Assembly (NCBI GenBank): GCA_003523255.1
Contig: DPGH01000006.1
Coordinates: 39,022 to 103,021, forward strand
Reading direction: 5' to 3'
From: Clostridiales bacterium
Lineage (GTDB): Bacteria; Bacillota; Clostridia; Christensenellales; Borkfalkiaceae
DNA: 64,000 bases
The notes under the pieces were generated by a model. It ran no database searches and was not told where the DNA came from. It saw only the letters and a program-made list of their open reading frames with translations. Positions within the stretch are counted from its first letter, which is position 1. Every line of letters starts with the position of its first letter. A program made the position numbers and the translations under genes. This document shows, in pieces, positions 41,750 to 50,934 of this stretch.

Positions 41750-44173
41750 ATGAGTTCTATCACAGAAAAAGACGCAATTACACTAATAAAAGGCAAGTTA
41801 TCGAGATATTTCGGCGTAACCCCGCAGGAAGCATCTAAAGAGCAGATTTATAAAGCGGTGGCTATGTGCGTAAAAGACGTGCTTTTGGAAAAGCGCGGCG
41901 CGTTTAACAAAAAATACCGCGCGAAAGGCGGAAAAAGGGTTTACTACCTTTGCATGGAATTTTTGCTCGGGCAGTCGCTTAAAAACAATACGTACAATTT
42001 AAGCGTGCAGGACGCGATTGATTCCGCCTTAAAAAAGGAATTTAACTGTTCGCTTGAAGAACTTTATGATATAGAACCGGACGCAGGGCTCGGTAACGGC
42101 GGGCTCGGCAGACTTGCCGCGTGTTATATGGACGCGCTTGCTACGCAAAATTATCCCGCAATGGGGTATTCTATCAGATACGAATACGGCTTGTTTAAAC
42201 AAAAAATAGTTGACGGCTGGCAGATGGAATTGCCTGACGTTTGGCTTCCCGGCGGTGAGGTCTGGCTTACCCAGAGAATGGATAAAACCTTTAAAATCAA
42301 ATTCGACGGACATATCGAAGAAGAGTGGACGGATAAGGGGCTTATAACGCATCATTATGACGCGAAAGAAGTCGAAGCAGTCGCTTACGATATGATGATT
42401 TCGGGTAAAGACAGCGAAGCCGTTTCTATCTTAAGATTGTGGAAGGCGCAAAATATTCACGACTTCGATATGAAAACCTTTTCGCAAGGCGATTATATGC
42501 GCTCGATGCAGGAGGATAACGAAGCGGAACTTATTTCCAAGGTGTTATATCCATCGGATAATCACTTTGAGGGTAAGTCGTTACGCTTAAAACAGCAGTA
42601 CTTTTTGGTGTCTGCCGCGTTGCAAGATATTATAAGCGATCACAAGAGAAGATACGGCTCGCTCGACACTCTTCCCGATAAGGCGGCTATACACATTAAC
42701 GATACGCACCCCGCGCTCTGCATACCCGAACTTATGCGTATTCTCATCGATGAAAACGGTTATTCGTGGGATGCGGCTTGGAGCATTGTTACCCGTACCG
42801 TCGCTTATACCAACCACACGGTTATGAGCGAGGCTCTCGAAAAATGGAACGAAGATTTAATCGCGAGAAGACTGCCGAGAATATACAGTATATTAAAAGA
42901 AATAAATCAACGTTTCTGTGCAGAAATGTGGAATAAATTCCCCGGCGACTGGGATAAAATCGACAGAATGAGTATATTCTCGCACGGGCAAGTTAAAATG
43001 GCAAACCTTTCAGTCGTTGCTTCTCACACCGTAAACGGCGTTTCGGCATTGCATAGCGAGATAATAAAAAACAGTATTTTTAAAGACTTTAACGACGTTT
43101 GGCCGGAAAAATTCACTAACGTTACGAACGGCATAGCGCACAGACGGTGGCTTTGCCAGTCTAATTCCGAACTTTCTGAACTTTTAACGGACTGTATAGG
43201 CGACGGATTCGTTATGGACGCCTCTAAACTTTCAGAATTTAAGAAATTCGAAAACGACGAAGAAGTTCTTAAAAAGTTAAACGAAATTAAAAAGACTAAA
43301 AAACTTCAGTTCTGCGAATACGCCAAAAAAGTGCAGGGGGTTGTCATCGACCCGAATTCGCTTTTCGACGTACAGGCAAAGCGTATGCACGAATATAAGC
43401 GTCAACTTTTAAACGCGCTTTATATCATTTCGCTTTATAACGAACTTAACGAAAACCCGAATTTGCCCGTTCAACCTAAAACCTTTATTTTCGGTGCAAA
43501 AGCTGCGCCCGGATATTATTTTGCAAAACAAATAATTAAACTCATTTACGCTTTAAGCGAGGACATTAAAAAGAATCCCAAAGTTCGCGATAAACTTAAC
43601 GTGGTTTATATGGAAGATTACCGCGTTTCCATGGCGGAAAAACTTATGCCGGCAACCGAGGTTTCCGAACAAATTTCACAGGCGGGCAAGGAAGCAAGCG
43701 GCACCGGTAACATGAAGTTTATGATAAACGGCGCGCTTACCATAGGCACTCTTGACGGCGCGAACGTTGAAATGCAAGAGGTTTGCGGTTCTGACAATAT
43801 TTTTATCTTCGGTCTTACCGCAAGTGAAGTCGATATGCTTTGGAAACAAGGGTATAATTCAACGTCTTTCTATGCCGATAACAAAAAACTCGAAGGCGTT
43901 ATAGCCGCGCTTAATCGCGGATTTAACGGTCAGTCTTTCTCCGATATTGCGCAATATCTTTTGACCGGCAGTCCCGTTGCCGACCCGTACATGTGTCTTG
44001 CAGATTTCGGTGCGTTTTGCGACACGCACGAAAAGGTTGACGAAGTATATCGGGATAAACTTCTTTGGGCGAAAAAGAGTCTTAACAATATCGCTTCGGC
44101 GGGAATATTCGCAAGCGACAGAAGCATAAGAGAATACGCCGACAGAATTTGGCACTTAAAAAGGATAAAATAG
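41750..44173 (+). CDS. glgP: Glycogen/alpha-glucan phosphorylase
   Basis: Releases glucose-1-P from glycogen with phosphate and PLP. The 807-residue protein has YYLCMEFLLGQSL (about 65-77), GLGNGGLGRLAACYMDA, IHINDTHPAL, and the PLP-Lys site EASGTGNMKFMINGALTIGT (about 641-660). SD AGAGG is present. It follows glgA by 44 bases and precedes the GH13 gene by 4. Confidence 0.96.
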   Translation: MSSITEKDAITLIKGKLSRYFGVTPQEASKEQIYKAVAMCVKDVLLEKRGAFNKKYRAKGGKRVYYLCMEFLLGQSLKNNTYNLSVQDAIDSALKKEFNCSLEELYDIEPDAGLGNGGLGRLAACYMDALATQNYPAMGYSIRYEYGLFKQKIVDGWQMELPDVWLPGGEVWLTQRMDKTFKIKFDGHIEEEWTDKGLITHHYDAKEVEAVAYDMMISGKDSEAVSILRLWKAQNIHDFDMKTFSQGDYMRSMQEDNEAELISKVLYPSDNHFEGKSLRLKQQYFLVSAALQDIISDHKRRYGSLDTLPDKAAIHINDTHPALCIPELMRILIDENGYSWDAAWSIVTRTVAYTNHTVMSEALEKWNEDLIARRLPRIYSILKEINQRFCAEMWNKFPGDWDKIDRMSIFSHGQVKMANLSVVASHTVNGVSALHSEIIKNSIFKDFNDVWPEKFTNVTNGIAHRRWLCQSNSELSELLTDCIGDGFVMDASKLSEFKKFENDEEVLKKLNEIKKTKKLQFCEYAKKVQGVVIDPNSLFDVQAKRMHEYKRQLLNALYIISLYNELNENPNLPVQPKTFIFGAKAAPGYYFAKQIIKLIYALSEDIKKNPKVRDKLNVVYMEDYRVSMAEKLMPATEVSEQISQAGKEASGTGNMKFMINGALTIGTLDGANVEMQEVCGSDNIFIFGLTASEVDMLWKQGYNSTSFYADNKKLEGVIAALNRGFNGQSFSDIAQYLLTGSPVADPYMCLADFGAFCDTHEKVDEVYRDKLLWAKKSLNNIASAGIFASDRSIREYADRIWHLKRIK

Positions 44174-44177
44174 TTTA

Positions 44178-45986
44178 ATGGCGATTTACGACCCCCTTAA
44201 CGAATTTTATAAGAGCGTTTCGGGTGCGGTAAAAGAAAATGAAGAAATCAGGTTCAGAGTCAAAGGTAATTTTGACTCTGTACTTTTGCTTACGAAAAAA
44301 GACGGTGAAAGCGACTTTTATCGTACGGTAATGGATAAGCGAGACGGCTTTTTCGAAGTAACGAAAAGTTTTGTTCGCGGACTGTACTTTTATCGGTTCG
44401 AGGCGGACGGCGTTTCGATAGGGCTGTCGGAAAAAACTTATAGCGCTGATTTCGGCGAAGATAAAACCGATTTTCAACTTACCGCTTATGCCGAAAATTT
44501 TACCGTACCGGAAACGATTGCCGGCGGCATTATGTACCAGATTTTTCCCGACAGATTTAATCGTTTTACCGCGTTAAAGTCAGTGGAACAGGGCAAAAAG
44601 TACCATGCCGACTGGTCCGAAATCCCTGAGTATTTACCGGATGAAAATGGAAAAGTACTTAACAACGACTTTTTCGGCGGAGATTTTAAGGGGATAATAG
44701 ATAAACTCGATTATCTTGTTTCGCTCGGCGTAACCGTGATATATCTTAATCCGATTTTCAAAGCATACTCTAATCACCGTTACGATACAGGCGACTATCT
44801 TACCGTAGACCCGCTTTTGGGTACGGAAGAGGATTTTGACGAACTGATAAAAAGGTGTAAAGAGAACGGAATCTCGATTATACTCGACGGGGTTTTCAAT
44901 CACACGGGCGCAGATAGTATATACTTTAATAAATACGGCAATTTCGACTCGTTAGGTGCGTATCAAAGCAAAAATTCACCTTATTTCAACTGGTTTTCGT
45001 TCATAAATTATCCCGAAAAATATGAAAGTTGGTGGGGTATAGACACGCTTCCCGCGGTAAACGAAAGCAGCGCTGGATATATAGATTTTATAACGGGGAT
45101 AGGCGGCGTTATCGATAAATATACACGTAAAGGAATAGGTGGTTGGCGGCTTGACGTTGTTGACGAGTTGCCTGACCCGTTCGTTAAAAAAATACGTACT
45201 GCGGTAAAGCACGCAGACCCTTCCGCTATTATAATAGGCGAGGTGTGGGAAGACGCTTCCAATAAAATATCCTATTCCGAGAGGAGAGAATATTTCCAAG
45301 GCGAAGAACTTGATTCGGTAATGAATTACCCATTGAAAAACGCTATTATCGACTTCGTTAAAAACGGCAACGAAAAGACTCTTTCTTACGTTATAAAAAG
45401 CGAAATCGATCATTATCCCGCGCAAGTCTTGAACAGCCTTATGAATATTCTTTCCACGCACGATACGGTAAGACTTATTTCTTCTTTTGACGAGCGCGAC
45501 CTTACAGGAAAGAGTAAAAGCGAACTTGCCGACTTAAGTTTGTGCGGAGACGATTATGACAAAGCGAGGGTTAAACTAAAAATTGCCGCACTGCTTCAAT
45601 ATACTTTGCCGGGCGTGCCTTGTCTTTATTACGGAGACGAGGCGGGAATGCAAGGGTATTTCGATCCGATGAACAGAAGAACATTTGTATCCGAACTTGC
45701 CGACAAAGAAATAACGGAGTGGTATAAAAAACTCGGCGTGTTGAGAAAAAGTTTTTCGGTTTTTAACGGGGGTTCGTTTACGGAAATTTTTGCAGAATCC
45801 GGTGCGTACGTTTTCACGAGAAAAAGCGAAACCGAGGAAATTCTTGTTGCGGTAAATATGTCGAGCGAAGAATTAAGACTTGATTTTAACGGAAATTTAA
45901 CCGACCCGATGAGCGGTAGGGTATATGAAAACGGTAAAAAACTCGGCAAAGGGGAGGCTGTCGTTCTTATAAACGCGCTGGTTTAA
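44178..45986 (+). CDS. GH13 alpha-amylase family protein, neopullulanase/cyclomaltodextrinase-like
   Basis: Hydrolyses alpha-glucan, probably to release branched or linear maltodextrin from glycogen. The 602-residue protein has an N-terminal beta-sandwich (about 1-105), then the barrel: MYQIFPDRFNRF, DGVFNHTG, catalytic Asp in GGWRLDVVDELPD, Glu in IIGEVWED and Asp in LSTHDTVRL. No signal peptide, so it acts inside the cell. MYQIFPDRF and the extra N-domain favour the neopullulanase/cyclomaltodextrinase group. It closes the glycogen operon. Confidence 0.9.
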   Translation: MAIYDPLNEFYKSVSGAVKENEEIRFRVKGNFDSVLLLTKKDGESDFYRTVMDKRDGFFEVTKSFVRGLYFYRFEADGVSIGLSEKTYSADFGEDKTDFQLTAYAENFTVPETIAGGIMYQIFPDRFNRFTALKSVEQGKKYHADWSEIPEYLPDENGKVLNNDFFGGDFKGIIDKLDYLVSLGVTVIYLNPIFKAYSNHRYDTGDYLTVDPLLGTEEDFDELIKRCKENGISIILDGVFNHTGADSIYFNKYGNFDSLGAYQSKNSPYFNWFSFINYPEKYESWWGIDTLPAVNESSAGYIDFITGIGGVIDKYTRKGIGGWRLDVVDELPDPFVKKIRTAVKHADPSAIIIGEVWEDASNKISYSERREYFQGEELDSVMNYPLKNAIIDFVKNGNEKTLSYVIKSEIDHYPAQVLNSLMNILSTHDTVRLISSFDERDLTGKSKSELADLSLCGDDYDKARVKLKIAALLQYTLPGVPCLYYGDEAGMQGYFDPMNRRTFVSELADKEITEWYKKLGVLRKSFSVFNGGSFTEIFAESGAYVFTRKSETEEILVAVNMSSEELRLDFNGNLTDPMSGRVYENGKKLGKGEAVVLINALV

Positions 45987-46005
45987 TAATAAAGTTTAAT
46001 ATCGC

Positions 46006-46034
46006 TTGCAAAAAGGCGACGATTGTGATAAAAT
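46006..46034 (+). promoter_or_regulatory. Promoter of acpP
   Basis: TTGCAA (46006-46011), 17 bases, TAAAAT (46029-46034). It lies between the GH13 gene and acpP and separates the two units. Confidence 0.7.
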
Positions 46035-46070
46035 AACAATATAAAACCGAATAAAACGGAGGAATTAAAA

Positions 46071-46307
46071 ATGTCTTGTGCAGACAAAGTAAAGGAACTT
46101 ATTGCAAAACAACTTAACAAGCCCGTTGCGGATATAACCGAAGAAAAAGACGTTAAAGTCGATCTCGGTGCGGATTCGCTCGACGTAGTGGATATGATTA
46201 TGTCTTTTGAAGACGAGTTCGGTATTTCCGTTCCCGACGAAGAAGCGGTTAATATCAAAACCGTAGGCGACATAATAAAACTCATAGACGAAAAGGCTTC
46301 TAAATAA
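46071..46307 (+). CDS. acpP: Acyl carrier protein
   Basis: Carries acyl chains on phosphopantetheine during fatty acid synthesis. The 78-residue acidic protein has the modification Ser in GADSLDVVDMIM (about residues 33-44) and FEDEFGISVPDEE. The SD CGGAGGAA is strong. It is not beside fab genes here, so either it is the housekeeping ACP on its own transcript or a second copy. Confidence 0.95.
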   Translation: MSCADKVKELIAKQLNKPVADITEEKDVKVDLGADSLDVVDMIMSFEDEFGISVPDEEAVNIKTVGDIIKLIDEKASK

Positions 46308-46338
46308 TTTAATTATATTTATAAAAAAGAGGAATAAA

Positions 46339-47595
46339 ATGAAATAAATAGCAATTGTAGGCTTTGGTAGCCGCGGACGTATGTTCGCATACCTTATCGC
46401 AAAAGAAAAAAATTCAAAACTGACGGCGATTGCGGAGCCCGTTGAGGCGGGTAGACTTTGCGCCGAAAAGGAATACGGTATACCGAAAGATAAATGCTAT
46501 TCGTCGGCAGAAGAGTTTTTCGCGCAAGGCAAAATCGCGGACGCCGTACTTATATGTTCGCAAGATAAGCAACATAAAGAGATGGCTCTTAAAGCGCTTA
46601 ATCTCGGTTACGATATATTGCTTGAAAAGCCTGCGGCGGCAACCATTGAAGATTGCATAGAAATTCGCGATACCGCAAACCGCCTTAATAAAAAGGTAAT
46701 GCTTACGCACGTTTTAAGATATAGCCCCTTTTACAGATATATAAAGCAATTGATTGTCGACGGCAAACTCGGCAAAATCGCAAACATCGAGCAGACGGAA
46801 AACGTGGCGTTTTGGCATTTCGCGCTTTCATACGTACGCGGTCTGTGGCGGAGTATGCAAGACAGCACCCCCACCATTATCGCAAAATGTTGCCACGACC
46901 TCGATTTGCTTTTGTGGCTTATGGATAAAAAATGCACCGCAATCAGTTCGTTCGGAAAACTGTTCCATTTTACGCCCGAAAACGCACCCGAGGGCAGCGC
47001 GGAATACTGTTGCGAGTGTCCTGAATCCGTTCGCAAAAAGTGTTTGTATAACGCATATAGCATTTATCCGCAACGGATAGAAACCGAGGTTATAGGCGGG
47101 TTAGCCATATTAAAAGGTCAAAACATTTACGACGTTCTCTCAAACAAACAAGATGCGGTAAGCAAATGCGTATATCACTCGCAGAACGACGCAATCGACA
47201 ATCAGATTGTAAATATGGAATTTTCAGACGGCTCTAACGCAAATCTTACGATGACGGCGTTTTCAAAAGACTGTTACCGAGTTACGCACGTTCACGGAAC
47301 GCTCGGCGACGTATACGGCAACAGCGAGGACGGGATTTTACACGTAAACATTTACGGTGAAAAAGAAAAAATCGTAGACGTTAATAAAGAACCGCTTTTC
47401 AACACCGACGGAGTATACCTCGGCGGCGGACACGGCGGCGGCGATTATTACCTGTATAAAGATTTTATCGACTATATTTCGGGCGGAGAAAAAAGCGTAA
47501 CGCGTACCACGATAGACCAGAGTATAGAAAGCCACGTGTTAGGCTTTAAGGCAGAGGAAAGTCGTCTTAACGACGGACAAGTCGTAAAATTATGA
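46339..47595 (+). pseudogene. Gfo/Idh/MocA-family dehydrogenase with a stop at codon 3
   Basis: The natural start ATG (46339) is followed by AAA and then TAA at 46345-46347; the same frame continues IAIVGFGSRGRMFAYLIA to 47595. The expected MKKIAIVGFG would need AAA in place of TAA, a single base change. The next ATG (46381) lies after the GxGxxG NAD loop, so a product from it should not bind NAD. The rest is intact: EKPAAATIED, HVLRYSPFY, and a Cys cluster CCECPESVRKKCLY. An SD-like GAGGAA lies before 46339. The gene at 47661 is a tandem paralogue. Confidence 0.75.
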
Positions 47596-47660
47596 AGAAC
47601 ACAAAGAACGGCAAGATTTGTAAAGCGGCTGTTTTATAAAATAATTACGAGGTGATACAA

Positions 47661-48904
47661 ATGCCTCAAAAAGATACGAATAAACAATTTACGGTAGCAG
47701 TGTTCGGATATGGCGGTCGCGGAAAGATTTATGCCGATAACTTTCATACTCTGGGAATAAAAATTACCGCGGTATGTGATCCGGAGTAAAGCAGAAGAAT
47801 TTTGGCAAAAAATTGCTACGACTGCGAAACGTATGCCGAAGAAAACGAATTTTTTCTTAAAAAACGCGCTGACGTACTGATTGTTGCAACGCTTGACGAT
47901 ATCACTACAAGCCGTGTATCCGCGCGTTAAAAGAGGGGTACGACGTAATTTTAGAAAAACCCATATCTTTTAAAATAGAGGAATGCGAAGAAATAGCAAA
48001 AATTGCCGAAGAAACAAATCGGTCGGTTTCGGTGTGCCACGTTTTAAGGTACGCGCCTTTTTACACCGTTGTAAAATCGCTTTTAGACAGCGGAAAATTC
48101 GGAAAAATCCTACAAGTTAATATGACCGAGGATATAGGCTATTATCATTATGCGCATTCGTACGTTCGCGGACCGTGGAGAAATAAGAAAGTTTCCGCGC
48201 CTGTTATTTTGGCAAAGAGTTGCCATGATATGGACTTATTTGCGTGGTTCATCGGTAAAAAATGTAGAATTTTGAACTCGTTCGGAAAATTAAGTTTTTT
48301 TAATAAAGAGCACGCGCCGCAAGGGGCAACAAAAAATTGTTTTAATTGTCCTTGCGAAAAAGTCTGCGTTTACAGTTGTTTCAAAATATATTTAAACAAA
48401 GAATATGAAAGGCTTGCCGCTTTGGCAAGACACGGCAGACTCGGAGCAACGGATAAAGAAATAGTTGAGTCGTTGAAAGACCCATCTAATAAATACGGGA
48501 GGTGTGTTTTTGCTTGTGATAACGACGTGTTCGACCACCAAACCGTTAATATGCTGTTCGATGGCGGGGTTACCGGAACGTTTACGCTTTCCGCTTTTTC
48601 CCAAAACATGCAAAGAACTTTGAAAATTTATTGTGAAAAAGGCGAAATTTACGGGTCTTCGGATGATAAAAAGGTTAAGTACACGTTTTTCGGCGACCCC
48701 GAAGAAAAAGAAATCGACGTTGTTTATGAAAACGAGATATATGCCTCACACGGCGGCGGCGATATGGGGTTAGTCAGCGATTTTGTAAAAAATTACGGCA
48801 AACAGCAAATGAAGTCGGATATACGTTTATCTTTACAGAGCCATTATATGGGGTTTGCCGCAGAGGAATCTGCAACAAACGACGGTAAAACGGTTTATTT
48901 ATAA
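47661..48904 (+). pseudogene. Second Gfo/Idh/MocA-family dehydrogenase, broken by a stop and a frameshift
   Basis: The frame from ATG 47661 (after GAGGTGA) encodes VAVFGYGGRGKIYADNF and VCDPE, then TAA at 47787-47789. It resumes SRRILAKNCYDCETYAEE and shifts by -1 near 47901-47903, where one base is missing between GACGAT-AT and CAC-TAC-AAG; after that it runs HYKPCIRALKEGYDVILEKP to 48904. The C-terminal part is clearly paralogous to the preceding gene (HVLRYAPFYTVVKSLL, SYVRGPWR, CFNCPCEKVCVY). Full length would be about 415 residues. Confidence 0.8.
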
Positions 48905-48962
48905 AACTACGCCGTTAAACAGTAAAATACATTGTCAGGATAAAATATTAACCAAAAAACCA

Positions 48963-48991
48963 TTTACTTAAAGTAGTCGTTTTGTTAAAAT
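48963..48991 (+). promoter_or_regulatory. Promoter of the SGNH hydrolase pseudogene
   Basis: TTTACT (48963-48968), 17 bases, TAAAAT (48986-48991). The downstream gene also keeps an SD (GAGGAA), so transcription signals remain although the frame is broken. Confidence 0.6.
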
Positions 48992-49023
48992 AGAAACACA
49001 CAAAAACTGTGAGGAATTGAAAA

Positions 49024-49664
49024 ATGAAAATTGTATTATTCGGAGATTCTGTAACCGACGCGGGGCGGGACAGAGCCGCGGATTTTTACCCGAGTTCTTA
49101 CGGATACGGGTACCCTAACGCGATTGCTACTCAACTTATTAAAAGCAATCCGCTTAAATATGAAATATATAATCGCGGCGTTTCTGGCGACAGAATCGTA
49201 GACTTTTCGCAAGAATAAAGCGCGACGTTTGGAATGTTTCGCCCGACGTGTTAAGTATTTTAATCGGAATAAACGATGTTTGGCACGATTTATTTGAAAA
49301 TCCAAACGGCGTAGGCATAGTGCGGTTTGAGAAAATATATCGAATGGTTATAGAGGAGACAAAAGAACGGTTGCCAAATATAAAGATTGTTTTGTGCGAA
49401 CCGTTTGTTTTAAGCGGTTCTGCGACAAAAGAAAAATACGAATCGTTTCTTTTAGTTAAGAGTTATGCAAAAGTTGTGAATAAACTTGCACGTGAATACG
49501 ATTTGCATTTTTTGCCGCTACAGAAAGTGTTGGACGATGCGGCAAAACGTTTCGGTGTGGATAAGATTTTATATGACGGAGTGCATCCGTCTGTCGCAGG
49601 TGCGGGGTTGATTGCGGATGAATGGCTAAATTTGTTCAAAGGCGAAATAAACAAACAGTTTTAA
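49024..49664 (+). pseudogene. SGNH/GDSL hydrolase, broken by one frameshift
   Basis: SGNH hydrolases are small esterases, often deacetylating sugars. The first frame has the nucleophile block VLFGDSVTDAG and the Gly block YNRGVSGDRI, then fails at DFSQE-stop (49216-49218). One T missing in the T4 run at 49204-49207 would join it to FARIKRDVWNVSPDVLSILIGINDVWHD in the second frame, which carries the Asn block and the catalytic DGVHPSVAG. Intact length would be about 213 residues. It may have acted on the same carbohydrate as the neighbouring dehydrogenases. Confidence 0.8.
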
Positions 49665-49710
49665 AAAATAAAGAAAACAGAACGGAAAACGTTTTGTTTT
49701 CTTTATTTTT
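49664..49710 (+). terminator. Terminator after the SGNH pseudogene
   Basis: AAAAATAAAGAAAACA (49664-49679) pairs perfectly with TGTTTTCTTTATTTTT (49695-49710), a 16-base-pair AT-rich stem ending in T5. Confidence 0.75.
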
Positions 49711-49723
49711 GGCGACTAATCGT

Positions 49724-49753
49724 TTTACTAATCCCATAAAATGCTGATATAAT
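49724..49753 (+). promoter_or_regulatory. Promoter of trmB
   Basis: TTTACT (49724-49729), 18 bases, TATAAT (49748-49753) with an extended -10 TGA. It leaves a leader of about 34 bases with no recognisable SD. Confidence 0.6.
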
Positions 49754-49793
49754 ATACAGAATATAAGATACCGAAAAAGACATAACACATTAT

Positions 49794-50459
49794 ATGAGAA
49801 TAAGAAGAAAAAAGAATTTGGATAAACGGCTTGCTGGGCTTACGGATTATATTATTCCCGTAGACGATACCGTAAAAGACGCAAGACTTGTTAATGAAAA
49901 TAAGGACTACATAGATTTAAATAACGCTTTCGGAAAAGAAAGACCATTGTGTATAGAAATCGGTTGCGGCAAAGGCGGCTTTATTACCGAACTCGCGGCG
50001 CATAATCCCGATAAAATCTATATTGCCGTCGAAATGATGGATAATATCGTTATGATGGCTGCAGAAAACGCAAAAAGCAAACGACTTTTTAACGTTAAAT
50101 TTCTTAATACCGGCGCGCAATATTTGCCGCGATATTTTAAAGAAAGCAGTGCTGAAACGATTTTTCTTAATTTCTCGCCGCCGTATCCGCAAAAGTCGTA
50201 TGAGTGCAGAAGGCTTACCAACGATAATTTTATAAACGTTTATAATCATTTGCTCGCGTCCGGCGGCTCGATAGAGCAAAAAACCGACGATAAAGATTTT
50301 TTTGAATATTCAGTTAAAAAACTTTCCGCAGCGGGTTTTAAGGTTTTCGACGTAACCGACGACATAGCCTTTGAAGAAAGGAACGTACAAACCGAATACG
50401 AAAAAAAGTTTTTAAAAAACGGACTTAAGATATATAAACTAATCGCAATAAAACCGTAG
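49794..50459 (+). CDS. trmB: tRNA (guanine-46-N7)-methyltransferase, variant motif
   Basis: Uses SAM to methylate G46 in tRNA variable loops. The 221-residue protein has the SAM motif CIEIGCGKGGFITELA (about residues 44-59) and the family C-terminus TEYEKKFLKNG. The TrmB hallmark NFSDPWPKxRHxKRRLT reads NFSPPYPQKSYECRRLT, so the conserved Asp is Pro and Trp is Tyr. RRLT and the rest are conserved. Activity is likely but substrate or efficiency may differ. No SD precedes the ATG. Confidence 0.85.
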   Translation: MRIRRKKNLDKRLAGLTDYIIPVDDTVKDARLVNENKDYIDLNNAFGKERPLCIEIGCGKGGFITELAAHNPDKIYIAVEMMDNIVMMAAENAKSKRLFNVKFLNTGAQYLPRYFKESSAETIFLNFSPPYPQKSYECRRLTNDNFINVYNHLLASGGSIEQKTDDKDFFEYSVKKLSAAGFKVFDVTDDIAFEERNVQTEYEKKFLKNGLKIYKLIAIKP

Positions 50460-50460
50460 A

Positions 50461-50500
50461 AACAAAAAAGGCATCCGAACAAACGAATGTCTTTTTTGTT
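50461..50500 (+). terminator. Bidirectional terminator between trmB and tRNA-Glu
   Basis: A 17-position imperfect stem (50461-50477 with 50484-50500) around a six-base loop, with A6 on one side and T6 on the other, serves both converging transcripts. Confidence 0.8.
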
Positions 50501-50575
50501 TGGTAGCCCCACGGAGAATCGAACTCCGGATTCCGCCTTGAGAGGGCGGCGTCTTAACCGCTTGACCATGAGGCC
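50501..50575 (-). tRNA. tRNA-Glu (anticodon CTC)
   Basis: On the minus strand a 75-base cloverleaf has acceptor arms GGCCTCA and TGGGGCT, anticodon stem CCGCC/GGCGG around CTCTCAA, T-loop TTCGATT and encoded CCA. Anticodon CTC reads GAG. The terminal pair is G1-T72 and there is one further G-T pair, an unusually weak acceptor end for tRNA-Glu, which normally starts G1-C72. Confidence 0.9.
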
Positions 50576-50592
50576 TTTTAAATAACGCAAAC

Positions 50593-50621
50593 ATTGTAAC
50601 ATAAACGCTTGATTTATGCAA
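50593..50621 (-). promoter_or_regulatory. Promoter of tRNA-Glu
   Basis: On the minus strand TTGCAT (50621-50616), 17 bases, TACAAT (50598-50593), about 18 bases before the tRNA. Confidence 0.65.
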
Positions 50622-50644
50622 ACAAAAATATGCGAAAAAATAAA

Positions 50645-50839
50645 ATAACCTGCGTCTGCCGACGAAAAAGAAAATAATAACCCGGTTTTCTACGGGTGAA
50701 TGCCGCGCTTGCCGCTTATGCATCTTCGTTATTGACAGGGAATAACGCCTGTCCGAAGCACCGCTTGTCGGTTCGACGACGGCTTTCTGATATTATTATT
50801 GTGGATTTTTTTTGCTTTTTCTATCGCACAGCGAAGGCT
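50645..50839 (-). ncRNA. ssrS: Probable 6S RNA
   Basis: 6S RNA is a roughly 180-200 base mimic of an open promoter that binds sigma-A RNA polymerase. Here a strong minus-strand promoter starts a non-coding RNA of about 195 bases that ends near a T-rich run (50650-50641). The two ends pair (TAGCCT with AGGTTA plus following pairs) into a closing stem; the middle folds on itself around CGTTATT-CCCTGTC-AATAACG. The 3' half contains GCATTCACCC...GGGTTA, matching the CATTCACC...GGGTTA region of E. coli 6S RNA. Exact ends are estimates. Confidence 0.65.
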
Positions 50840-50845
50840 AACTTT

Positions 50846-50874
50846 ATTGTAGCAAAAAAATTTACGCATTGCAA
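50846..50874 (-). promoter_or_regulatory. Promoter of the 6S RNA
   Basis: On the minus strand TTGCAA (50874-50869), 17 bases, TACAAT (50851-50846) with extended -10 TGC. Expected start near 50839. Confidence 0.75.
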
Positions 50875-50891
50875 GATTTTACGACTAATAT

Positions 50892-50920
50892 TTGACAAAA
50901 CGTTTTTATTGTTTTATTAT
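50892..50920 (+). promoter_or_regulatory. Promoter of comEC
   Basis: TTGACA (50892-50897), 17 bases, TATTAT (50915-50920). Start near 50927 leaves only about 8 bases before the comEC ATG. It is divergent from the 6S promoter 18 bases away. Confidence 0.6.
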
Positions 50921-50934
50921 TTTATCGAAAACAA

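Noticed and set aside
46345..47789. Recoding of TAA as an amino acid in the Gfo/Idh genes
   Set aside because: TAA is the normal stop of many intact genes in the window, and no recoding element is seen next to these two codons.
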